Origin: Gammaproteobacteria bacterium
Lineage (GTDB): Bacteria; Pseudomonadota; Gammaproteobacteria; JAABTG01
Reading direction: 5' to 3'
Assembly (NCBI GenBank): GCA_030066245.1
Contig: JASJBY010000120.1
Span: 1 to 12,462, forward strand
DNA: 12,462 bases
Shown here in pieces: positions 6,075-12,462 of the stretch. Position 1 is the stretch's first letter. Each line of letters starts with the position of its first letter. The position numbers and the translations under genes were made by a program. The notes under the pieces were generated by a model. The model was not told where the DNA came from and ran no database searches. It worked only from the letters and a program-made list of their open reading frames with translations.

Positions 6075-7568
6075 ATGGCTGACTTCGAGATACCGGAACC
6101 GAAAGAAATCCCCGTCATCCCCAGGGTGCAGCCGGGGGTGATGTCCCACAGCGCGCCGTTCGTGGCCAAGCCGAATTTCCAGGAGCCGCTGGGCTTCCCC
6201 GGTGAGCTGGTGGACAACTGGGAAGACGTCGCGGTCAAGAAGCTCGGTGAGCTGACGGGCAAGTACCGTTCACTCCAGGTGTATCTGGACTCGTGTGTGA
6301 AATGCGGGGCCTGCACCGACAAGTGCCACTACTATCTCGGCACCTCGGACCCCAAGAACATGCCGGTGGCGAGGCAGGATCTGCTGCGCCAGGTCTACCG
6401 TCGCTACTACACCCTTGCTGGCCAGTATTTCCCCAAGCTGGTGGGTGCGGTGGACATGAGCAAAGAGGTTCTGGACGACTGGTACAGCTACTACCACCAG
6501 TGCTCTCAATGCCGGCGCTGCTCGGTCTTCTGTCCCTACGGCATCGACACGGCCGAGATCTCCATGGCGGCGCGAGAGATCATGGACGCAGTGGGTCAGG
6601 GCCAGAAGTATTGCAACGAGATCATCGGCAAGGTTTACAAGATAGGCAATAACCTCGGGCTGCCGGAGCCCGCGCTGGTAGACACCCTCGAAGGACTCGA
6701 GGAAGAGGTCGAGGAAGACACCGGTGTGAAAGTCCGATATCCGGTGGACGAGAAGGGTGCCGAGGTTCTGCTGGTCACGCCATCCGCGGATTTTTTCGCC
6801 GAGCCCCACGTGGACGGGCTCATTGGCTACGGCAAGGTCTTCCATCAGGCGGGGATCAGCTGGACGCTCAGCTCCCATGCCTCTGAGGCAGCCAACTTCG
6901 GCATGTTTATCGGCAGCTATGAGAATATGCAGCGCGTGTCCATGCGCGTTCGAGAGGCGGCCCTGGAACTTGGGGTCAAGCGCATCGTGTTCGGCGAATG
7001 TGGGCACGCGTGGCGCGTCGCCTACAGCTTTCTCAATACTCTGGCCGGACCCTTCGATTTTCTCGACCCGAAGTACCCCGTGCCCCAGCACATCTGCGAA
7101 GTCACCCACGACCTGATCAAACGGGGTGCCCTGAAGCTGGATCCTTCCGCCAATGACGACATGGTGCTGACGTATCACGACTCATGCAACGTCGCCCGCG
7201 CCAGCCGCATGGGCGATTCGCCCGGCGGCCAGTTTTTCATTCCTCGCGAGATAATCAAGGCCGTTTGCAACAACTTCGTCGACATGCCACCGGACACCAT
7301 CCACGACGCGACCTACTGCTGCGGTGGGGGTGGAGGGCTGCTCACCGATGACCTCATGGAGCTGCGGGTGAAGGGTGCGCTGCCACGCATGGAAGCACTC
7401 AAGCAGGTGGTCGACAACGATGGCGTCACCCACATGGCGGCGATCTGCGCCATTTGCAAAAGTCAGTTCACCAAGGTGATTCCCTATTACGGATTCGGCA
7501 TGGATATGATCGTCAGCGTACACCAGCTGGTGAGCAACGCGATCGTCCTCGCCAACAACGAACAGTAA
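6075..7568 (+). CDS. dsrK: DsrK, Fe-S subunit of DsrMKJOP (HdrD-like, CCG domain)
   Basis: Cytoplasm-facing iron-sulfur protein related to the catalytic subunit of heterodisulfide reductase; it is proposed to act on the DsrC trisulfide or disulfide and pass electrons to DsrM. The 497 residues carry two ferredoxin motifs, Cys74-x2-Cys77-x2-Cys80-x3-Cys84 and Cys143-x2-Cys146-x2-Cys149-x3-Cys153. A CCG domain for a noncubane [4Fe-4S] centre follows: Cys371 in HDSCN, Cys415-Cys416 in YCCGGGGG and Cys458-x2-Cys461 in CAICKSQ, with Cys309 in GECGHAW. An in-frame GTG at 6069 lies inside the ribosome-binding site GAAGGAAG (6062-6069), so the ATG at 6075 is the better start. All expected ligands are present. 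Confidence 0.95.
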   Translation: MADFEIPEPKEIPVIPRVQPGVMSHSAPFVAKPNFQEPLGFPGELVDNWEDVAVKKLGELTGKYRSLQVYLDSCVKCGACTDKCHYYLGTSDPKNMPVARQDLLRQVYRRYYTLAGQYFPKLVGAVDMSKEVLDDWYSYYHQCSQCRRCSVFCPYGIDTAEISMAAREIMDAVGQGQKYCNEIIGKVYKIGNNLGLPEPALVDTLEGLEEEVEEDTGVKVRYPVDEKGAEVLLVTPSADFFAEPHVDGLIGYGKVFHQAGISWTLSSHASEAANFGMFIGSYENMQRVSMRVREAALELGVKRIVFGECGHAWRVAYSFLNTLAGPFDFLDPKYPVPQHICEVTHDLIKRGALKLDPSANDDMVLTYHDSCNVARASRMGDSPGGQFFIPREIIKAVCNNFVDMPPDTIHDATYCCGGGGGLLTDDLMELRVKGALPRMEALKQVVDNDGVTHMAAICAICKSQFTKVIPYYGFGMDMIVSVHQLVSNAIVLANNEQ

Positions 7569-7631
7569 CAGAAACAGACCGCGGGGAGCTCCAGAACGAG
7601 CAAACCCGGATATCGGTACAGGAGAGGCATC

Positions 7632-9587
7632 ATGGCGACCAGCACTGAAGACCTGAGCAAGAAGCTGACTTTCCGCAAGTTCGAGGATGGAGACACTGAG
7701 TGGAAGCGCTGGGAGGAAATGATCTTCGAGGCCGACGAGTCGCACAAGTGTCCTACCTACGTGCACCAGACGCCGCCCTGTCAGGGCAGCTGTCCTGCTG
7801 GTGAGGACATCCGGGGCTGGCTGCAGATTGTGCGTGGCATAGAAAAGCCCAGTGGTGACATGAGCATGGCGGAGTATGCTTTCCGACGCTCCACCAGCGC
7901 CAATCCGTTCCCCTCGATCATGGGGCGTGTTTGCCCGGCGCCCTGCGAGGACGGCTGCAATCGCAACGCCGTTGAGGACCACGTGGGCATCAATGCGGTC
8001 GAGCAGTGGATAGGCGACACGGCACTGGCCAACAAGCTCGCCTTCGCCAAGCCGGAGCAGGAGACCGGCAAGAAGGTGGCCATCATCGGCGGTGGACCGG
8101 CCGGCCTGGCCGCGGCCTATCAGCTGCGCCGCCTTGGCCACGGTGCCACGGTATTCGACGAGCACGAGGAGCTAGGCGGCATGATGCGTTACGGCATTCC
8201 GGGCTACCGAACGCCGCGCGACGTCCTCGACGGGGAGATAAACCGCATCCTGGACATGGGGGTGGAGGCCAAGACGAAGACCCGCGTCGGTCGGGACGTC
8301 AGCATGGATGCGCTGGAGAAGGAGTTTGATGCCATCTTCTGGGCCATCGGCACCCACAGCGGCAAGCATATCCCGGTGCCGGGTGCCGATGCACCGAACT
8401 GCCTCACCGGCGTGGACTTCCTGCGCGCATTCAACAAGGGCCAGCTGCAGCTGGCGGCCGAGAAAGTCGTGGTAATCGGCGGGGGCGATACGTCCATCGA
8501 CGTGGCTTCCGTCGCACGCCGTCTGGGCCATATTGCCGAGAGTCATGAGAAGGACCGCCCAGAGAATGTGATCATGGGGTACACGGCCCACGATGTGTCC
8601 TCGACAGCGCGCCGTGAGGGGGCCACGGTCACCCTGACGTCGCTGTTTCCCGTGGAGAACATGACGGCGGCCGAGCATGAGGTCACCGACGCGCTGCGTG
8701 AAGGCGTGGAGATCAAAGGCAGCGTTATGCCGTTGGAGGTGTTGAAGGACGACCAGGGCCGTGCCGTGGGACTGCGCTACTGTGAGTGTGAAATGGACGG
8801 CAACAAGCCGGTTCCGAAAGAAGGCACCGAGTTCACCATCGAGTGCGACGTGGTTGTATCCGCCATCGGTCAGCGTGGTGAGATGACCGGTCTCGAGGGG
8901 CTCGACAACGGCTACGGGTTCATCGACTGCGATTCCCATTACCAGGTAAAGGGTCGTCCGGGCCACTTCGTGGCCGGTGACATTGTTCGACCCCACCTTC
9001 TGACCACGGCAATCGGCCAGGCCGCCGTGGCGGTGGACAGCATCGATCACTACCTGAAGCACGAGGATATGCTCAAACGGCCGAAGGTGGACGTGCATCA
9101 TTTTGATCTTCTCAACAAGCTTAAGGAGGCGCAGCTGGAGCCTGAGCGTTTCGAGCGAGCGGAACGAGGGGATTTGCGTGGTACCTCGGCAGGCAATTAT
9201 GCGGTTCACAACTACGAGGACCGCGCCGCACATCAGATCATTCCCCACGAGCAGCTGTTTCTGGGGCACTTCGGATTCGAGGCACGTAACCGCCGCGACG
9301 AGATCCACATCAGCGCCGACGAGGTGCTGGGTGATTTCAGGGAGCGGATCGTTACCTACACGGAGGAGCAGGCGGTCGCGGAGGCCAATCGCTGCATGAG
9401 CTGTGGCATGTGCTTCGAGTGCGACAACTGCGTGATCTTCTGCCCCCAGGACGCGGTCTTCAGGGTCAAGAAGGACCAGTCCACCACCGGACGGTATGTG
9501 GCCACGGATTATGACCGTTGCATCGGCTGTCACATCTGCGCCGACGTATGTCCGACCGGCTATATCCAGATGGGCATGGGTGACTGA
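7632..9587 (+). CDS. dsrL: DsrL, NAD(P)H-linked iron-sulfur flavoprotein (GltD-like)
   Basis: Cytoplasmic flavoprotein related to the small subunit of glutamate synthase; in purple sulfur bacteria it is essential for sulfur-globule oxidation and works with reverse DsrAB as electron acceptor. It is 651 residues long. The N-terminus has a GltD-like Fe-S region with Cys40, Cys50 and Cys54, and Cys101, Cys105 and Cys109 (CPAPCEDGC). The FAD-binding GGGPAG is at 153-158 and the NAD(P) motif GGGDTS at 283-288. The last 64 residues form a ferredoxin: Cys588, 591, 594, 597, 600 and 604, then Cys630-x2-Cys633-x2-Cys636-x3-Cys640. The ribosome-binding site GGAGAGG precedes the ATG by 5 nt. Its presence argues for the oxidative pathway. 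Secure call. Confidence 0.95.
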   Translation: MATSTEDLSKKLTFRKFEDGDTEWKRWEEMIFEADESHKCPTYVHQTPPCQGSCPAGEDIRGWLQIVRGIEKPSGDMSMAEYAFRRSTSANPFPSIMGRVCPAPCEDGCNRNAVEDHVGINAVEQWIGDTALANKLAFAKPEQETGKKVAIIGGGPAGLAAAYQLRRLGHGATVFDEHEELGGMMRYGIPGYRTPRDVLDGEINRILDMGVEAKTKTRVGRDVSMDALEKEFDAIFWAIGTHSGKHIPVPGADAPNCLTGVDFLRAFNKGQLQLAAEKVVVIGGGDTSIDVASVARRLGHIAESHEKDRPENVIMGYTAHDVSSTARREGATVTLTSLFPVENMTAAEHEVTDALREGVEIKGSVMPLEVLKDDQGRAVGLRYCECEMDGNKPVPKEGTEFTIECDVVVSAIGQRGEMTGLEGLDNGYGFIDCDSHYQVKGRPGHFVAGDIVRPHLLTTAIGQAAVAVDSIDHYLKHEDMLKRPKVDVHHFDLLNKLKEAQLEPERFERAERGDLRGTSAGNYAVHNYEDRAAHQIIPHEQLFLGHFGFEARNRRDEIHISADEVLGDFRERIVTYTEEQAVAEANRCMSCGMCFECDNCVIFCPQDAVFRVKKDQSTTGRYVATDYDRCIGCHICADVCPTGYIQMGMGD

Positions 9588-9600
9588 TACGGTAGCTACT

Positions 9601-9981
9601 ATGAACCACCTGCGAACCTGCCTCCTCAACGCCGCACTGGCTTTGCTGCTCGGGGCACTGGCGATGCCGGCCGTCGCCGAGCCGCGAACCCCGTTGCCGA
9701 ACATCGTCAAGGGGAAGGGGGATCAGTGCGTGGAACCCACGGATGTCATGCGCCGCGATCACATGGAGTTTCTTAAGCACCAGCGTGACGGCACGGTCCA
9801 CCAAGGTATCCGCACCAAGCAGCACAGCCTTAAAGGCTGCATTGAATGCCACGCGGTCAAGGACGACGGAGGCGAGTATGTCCCGGTGAATGCGCCGGGC
9901 CAGTTTTGTAACAGCTGCCACGGCTATGCTGCCGTGTCCATGGACTGCTTTCAGTGCCATGCAACCACGCCGGGCAAGTAG
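9601..9981 (+). CDS. dsrJ: DsrJ, periplasmic triheme cytochrome c of DsrMKJOP
   Basis: Small periplasmic cytochrome of the DsrMKJOP complex. It is 126 residues from the ATG at 9601. The N-terminus is a signal sequence: a basic start, a hydrophobic core at about 8-20, and AVA ending at residue 26 as a likely cleavage site. Three CxxCH heme motifs are present: CIECH (80-84), CNSCH (103-107) and CFQCH (116-120). A lone cysteine, Cys43 in DQCVEP, probably corresponds to the Cys reported as an unusual axial heme ligand in A. vinosum DsrJ. The start lies 13 nt after the dsrL stop and has only a weak ribosome-binding site. An in-frame GTG at 9580 overlaps the dsrL end and would add seven residues, but the signal-peptide shape favours 9601. 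Confidence 0.92.
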   Translation: MNHLRTCLLNAALALLLGALAMPAVAEPRTPLPNIVKGKGDQCVEPTDVMRRDHMEFLKHQRDGTVHQGIRTKQHSLKGCIECHAVKDDGGEYVPVNAPGQFCNSCHGYAAVSMDCFQCHATTPGK

Positions 9982-10005
9982 CCGGCTTGTGAGGGTTGAA
10001 GCAAG

Positions 10006-10758
10006 ATGAGTGACCGTTCGAGACAACCCGATCAGGAGCGTCGAAATTTCCTGGGCACCGCAGCCGCGGCCACGGCCGCGCTGGCCGTGGCGCCGGGACT
10101 GACACTGTTCAACGTAGCCGGAGCCAAACCGGAGGACCAGGCTGTCACCAGCGAGAACCGTTGGGGAATGCTCGTCGACGCGAACAAGTGTGCCGATGGT
10201 TGCCGTGCCTGCGTCGAGGCCTGTCACGAAGAGAACGGCATCTCCAGCCGTGGCCGGCCGACGACCGACCCCCAGTGGATACGCACGGTGACGCTTCGGG
10301 ACCGCGCAACCGGCCGCGAGACCCGCATGCCGGTTATGTGTCAACACTGTGAGCATCCGCCCTGCGTTGACGTCTGTCCAACCGGTGCCTCGTTCCGGCG
10401 CGCCGACGGCATTGTGCTCGTGGACCGGCATATCTGCATCGGCTGCCGCTACTGCATGATGGCCTGTCCGTACAAGGCCAGATCCCTGGTCCATGAAGCG
10501 CTCGATGATCAGGTTGCCCACAACCCGCGAGGCAAGGGCTGCGTGGAGAGCTGTAATTTCTGCGTGCATCGCCTGGATGAGGGGAATCCCAATCCCGCCT
10601 GTGTTGAAGCCTGCGACAAGGACGGCCACAAGGCTCTGCTCTTCGGAGACATGAGCGACCCGAACAGCGAGCTTTCAACGGCGCTGGCCAGTGTCGCGAC
10701 GCGGCAGATTCGGGAGGATTTGGCCCTCAACACGGGCGTGCGGTATCAGGGAATTTAG
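10006..10758 (+). CDS. dsrO: DsrO, Tat-exported periplasmic ferredoxin-like subunit
   Basis: Periplasmic multi-cluster iron-sulfur protein that connects DsrJ and DsrP. It is 250 residues long. The N-terminus is a twin-arginine signal: ERRNFLG with Arg12-Arg13, then an Ala-rich hydrophobic segment up to about residue 40, consistent with export of a folded cofactor protein. Cysteine groups follow in the order usual for this family: Cys62, 66, 69, 73; Cys112, 115, 120, 124; Cys144, 147, 150, 154; and Cys179, 183, 186, 199, 203, enough for several [4Fe-4S] clusters. It lies 24 nt after dsrJ with a GAGGG box somewhat far upstream of the ATG. The gap to dsrP is 78 nt and contains small inverted repeats. 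Secure call. Confidence 0.95.
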   Translation: MSDRSRQPDQERRNFLGTAAAATAALAVAPGLTLFNVAGAKPEDQAVTSENRWGMLVDANKCADGCRACVEACHEENGISSRGRPTTDPQWIRTVTLRDRATGRETRMPVMCQHCEHPPCVDVCPTGASFRRADGIVLVDRHICIGCRYCMMACPYKARSLVHEALDDQVAHNPRGKGCVESCNFCVHRLDEGNPNPACVEACDKDGHKALLFGDMSDPNSELSTALASVATRQIREDLALNTGVRYQGI

Positions 10759-10836
10759 CGTCGAGCAGTCTGCAAACAGTCCTGGGCGACCGGGGCCCAA
10801 CACATCGGGCACGGACTAAACAAAGGTCCAGCGAAG

Positions 10837-12063
10837 ATGAAGAGCATACGTTATACCGAGATTGAAGGGCGAAGCACCGGCTACTACGGCCTGCTGGCAG
10901 TTCTGGGTTTTCTGGTCGTGGCGGGCCTGGGCGCCGCCTACTACATGGAGCATAACGGTCACTGGGTGACCGGGATGAACAACCAGATCGTGTGGGGCAT
11001 GCCCCACGTGTTCGCGGTGTTCCTCATCGTCGCCGCGTCCGGCGCCCTCAACGTGGCCTCCATCAGCTCCGTGTTCGGCCGCACCCTATACAAGCCGCTG
11101 GCACCGCTTTCGGCGCTCCTGGCCATGATGCTGCTGGTGGGTGGCCTGGCTATCCTGGTGCTGGATCTGGGTCGTCCGGACCGTCTGATCGTGGCCATGA
11201 CGTTCTTCAACTTCAAATCCATCTTCGCCTGGAACATCTTTCTGTACAACGGCTTTTTGCTTATCGTCGGCGTGTACTTGTGGATGATGATGGACCGGCG
11301 CATGAACCGTTATGCCAAGCCGGTGGGCTTCTTCGCTTTCCTGTGGCGTCTTATCCTGACCACCGGTACCGGCTCCATCTTCGGCTTCCTGGTTGCCCGC
11401 CAGGCCTACGACACCGCATTGCTGGCACCCATGTTCATCATTATGTCTTTCGCCTATGGCCTCGCTATATTTCTGCTGGTGTTGATGGCGAGCTATCGGT
11501 GGACGGGGCGACCGCTCGGCGATTTGGTGGTCCTGCGTTTGAAGAATCTGTTGGGCGTGTTCGTCGCTGCCGTGCTCTATTTCGTGGTGGTCTATCACAT
11601 CACCAACCTGTACACGGCCAAGGACATTGGCTTCGAGCGTTTCATGCTGCTTGATGGGGGCATGTACACGCAGGTTTTCTGGTGGGTGCAGGTTGTCCTG
11701 GGCAGCATCGTGCCGCTGGTGCTCATCTATCATCCGACCTGGGGCAAGTCCTGGGCGAGCATAGCGGTCGCCTCCGTGCTGGTGGTGGTCGGTGGCTTGG
11801 GGCAGATGTACGTCACCATAATCGGCGGACAGGCTTACCCCATGGAGATGTTCCCGGACAAGGAGGTGGTCTCCAGCGCCTTCTTCGACGGTCAGATTGT
11901 CGACTACGTCCCCAGCTTGCCCGAGTTTCTTTTAGGCATAGGCGGTTTCGCCATGGCGCTTATTGCGGTCGCCCTGGCCGTAAAGATCCTGCGATTCCTG
12001 CCAGCGCGTCTCGACGATCAGATGGCAGACCCACATTATCAAGGCGCCGACGCGAAGGCCTGA
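10837..12063 (+). CDS. dsrP: DsrP, NrfD-like integral membrane subunit of DsrMKJOP
   Basis: Polytopic membrane protein of the NrfD/PsrC family, thought to exchange electrons with the quinone pool and to anchor periplasmic DsrO. It is 408 residues long with roughly ten hydrophobic segments. It starts MKSIRYTEIEG, enters the membrane near residue 18, and contains GMPHVFAVFL (54-63) and the family-typical DLGRPDR (110-116). The last span, near residues 363-388, is followed by a short polar tail. The ribosome-binding site is weak (GCGAAG close to the ATG), which suits a poorly expressed membrane protein. It is the last recognisable dsr gene; a stem-loop follows within 2 nt of its stop. The call is secure by family pattern and position. 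Confidence 0.94.
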   Translation: MKSIRYTEIEGRSTGYYGLLAVLGFLVVAGLGAAYYMEHNGHWVTGMNNQIVWGMPHVFAVFLIVAASGALNVASISSVFGRTLYKPLAPLSALLAMMLLVGGLAILVLDLGRPDRLIVAMTFFNFKSIFAWNIFLYNGFLLIVGVYLWMMMDRRMNRYAKPVGFFAFLWRLILTTGTGSIFGFLVARQAYDTALLAPMFIIMSFAYGLAIFLLVLMASYRWTGRPLGDLVVLRLKNLLGVFVAAVLYFVVVYHITNLYTAKDIGFERFMLLDGGMYTQVFWWVQVVLGSIVPLVLIYHPTWGKSWASIAVASVLVVVGGLGQMYVTIIGGQAYPMEMFPDKEVVSSAFFDGQIVDYVPSLPEFLLGIGGFAMALIAVALAVKILRFLPARLDDQMADPHYQGADAKA

Positions 12064-12064
12064 A

Positions 12065-12119
12065 GCGCAAGGATCGCCGGATTAACGGGAGCGCGAGGGT
12101 AAAGGCGATCGGAGTGCGC
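12065..12119 (+). terminator. Stem-loop immediately after dsrP (possible transcript end)
   Basis: GATCGCC (12072-12078) pairs perfectly with GGCGATC (12104-12110). Outside it GCGCA (12065-12069) pairs with TGCGC (12115-12119), across a small asymmetric internal loop (2 nt against 4 nt). The apical loop is 25 nt. No T-run follows, so it is not a classical intrinsic terminator, but its place directly after the dsrP stop suggests a 3' end, a stability element, or a Rho-linked end. Confidence 0.4.
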
Positions 12120-12274
12120 AACCCTGTGCATGCGCTGTAAGCGTGTAACCGGAGTCATGACCCGTGCCGCTGTTTGCCGAACTCACCCTCCGTAACTCCC
12201 CGTGCCCCCCGTGGTTACAACTTATCGAGACCGACGCGGGTCGGGCACGTCTCCCTCATGGCGTCGGCAGACCG

Positions 12275-12297
12275 GAGAAGTCTAGCCCGGACTTCTC
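12275..12297. repeat. Perfect 8-bp inverted repeat
   Basis: GAGAAGTC (12275-12282) and GACTTCTC (12290-12297) flank a 7-nt spacer TAGCCCG. It would form a clean hairpin on either strand. No T-run is seen on the + strand after it. It could be a terminator shared by convergent genes, or a terminal structure of a mobile element. Confidence 0.45.
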
Positions 12298-12433
12298 ACC
12301 AGGCGGACCTCGGAGCGCAGATTATGTTGGCAAATTCAACGCATGGGCTTCACCGAGCCGGTCTTCCGTGTGAACAGCCTGTCCTATTCGGCTCTTGGCC
12401 CACTCTGGCTTTGCATCTTGACCGATCCTCCTT

Positions 12434-12457
12434 GAGACATAGCTACAGCTATGCCTC
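12434..12457. repeat. Near-perfect 11-bp palindrome at the right edge
   Basis: GAGACATAGCT (12434-12444) and AGCTATGCCTC (12447-12457) pair along 11 positions with one mismatch (readable as a wobble pair in one strand's RNA) around a 2-nt centre. This length and symmetry are unlikely by chance. It could be a terminator stem, a protein-binding palindrome, or part of a repeated element; the window ends 5 nt later, so context is missing. Confidence 0.45.
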
Positions 12458-12462
12458 TGCGG

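Larger units (their letters stand above)
12120..12462. other. Gene-poor right edge, possible repeat or mobile-element border
   Basis: After the post-dsrP stem-loop I see no convincing complete gene. A 69-codon frame at 12164-12373 (+) has no clear ribosome-binding site and an unremarkable composition. On the minus strand a frame is open from the window edge (12462) to a stop at 12322-12324, 46 codons with no internal start; it could be the 3' end of a gene lying beyond the window. Two palindromes occur here and are listed separately. The paired palindromes and lack of dsr-like genes suggest a border of a repeat or insertion element, but no transposase can be recognised. Confidence 0.3.

Noticed and set aside
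9496..9600. Longer N-terminus for dsrJ starting inside dsrL
   Set aside because: It would overlap dsrL by about 90 nt and put 35 residues before a clear signal sequence that starts well at 9601.
8172..9710. 512-codon minus-strand frame opposite dsrL
   Set aside because: Antisense shadow typical of GC-rich coding DNA; its translation has no family pattern and dsrL accounts for the region.
10783..10799. TGGGC/GCCCA hairpin in the dsrO-dsrP spacer
   Set aside because: Five-pair stem in GC-rich DNA is expected by chance; no T-run or other context supports a function.

Overview
The window holds a sulfur-oxidation gene cluster from a GC-rich proteobacterium. It is most likely a gammaproteobacterial sulfur oxidizer of the Chromatiales/Ectothiorhodospiraceae kind; this is inferred from gene order and protein character, not from any search. 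Nearly all of the + strand is one collinear set in the order dsrA-dsrB-dsrE-dsrF-dsrH-dsrC-dsrM-dsrK-dsrL-dsrJ-dsrO-dsrP. The presence of dsrEFH and dsrL and the absence of dsrD mark it as the oxidative (reverse) dissimilatory sulfite reductase type.

Layout. Positions 1-825, minus strand: 5' part of a TauD/TfdA-like Fe(II)/2-oxoglutarate dioxygenase that runs off the left edge and apparently starts at a non-ATG codon. Positions 826-1240: divergent intergenic region with an AT-rich block and several strong inverted repeats forming the likely dsr leader. Positions 1241-3665: dsrA and dsrB (sulfite reductase alpha and beta), separated by a 94-nt spacer with a strong hairpin. Positions 3692-4814: dsrE, dsrF and dsrH (sulfur relay). 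Positions 4858-5190: dsrC (persulfide/trisulfide carrier), flanked by a possible weak internal promoter and by GC-rich stem-loops. Positions 5285-9587: dsrM, dsrK and dsrL. Positions 9601-12063: dsrJ, dsrO and dsrP. Positions 12064-12462: no convincing complete gene, but a stem-loop just after dsrP, a perfect 8-bp palindrome, and a near-perfect palindrome at the right edge next to an open minus-strand frame, which may be the edge of a repeat or mobile element.

How the genes work together (known from the Allochromatium vinosum system). Sulfur reaches DsrE in the DsrEFH complex and passes to the C-terminal cysteines of DsrC. Reverse DsrAB, with DsrL as the NAD(P)-linked electron-transfer partner, oxidises it to sulfite. 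The membrane complex DsrMKJOP links the DsrC redox state (through DsrK) to the quinone pool and the periplasm. All diagnostic cofactor residues I could check are intact, so the cluster looks functional. The core system is well known. The less explained parts are the divergent oxygenase, the structured non-coding spacers around dsrA, dsrB and dsrC, and the end of the cluster at dsrP without dsrN/R/S in view.
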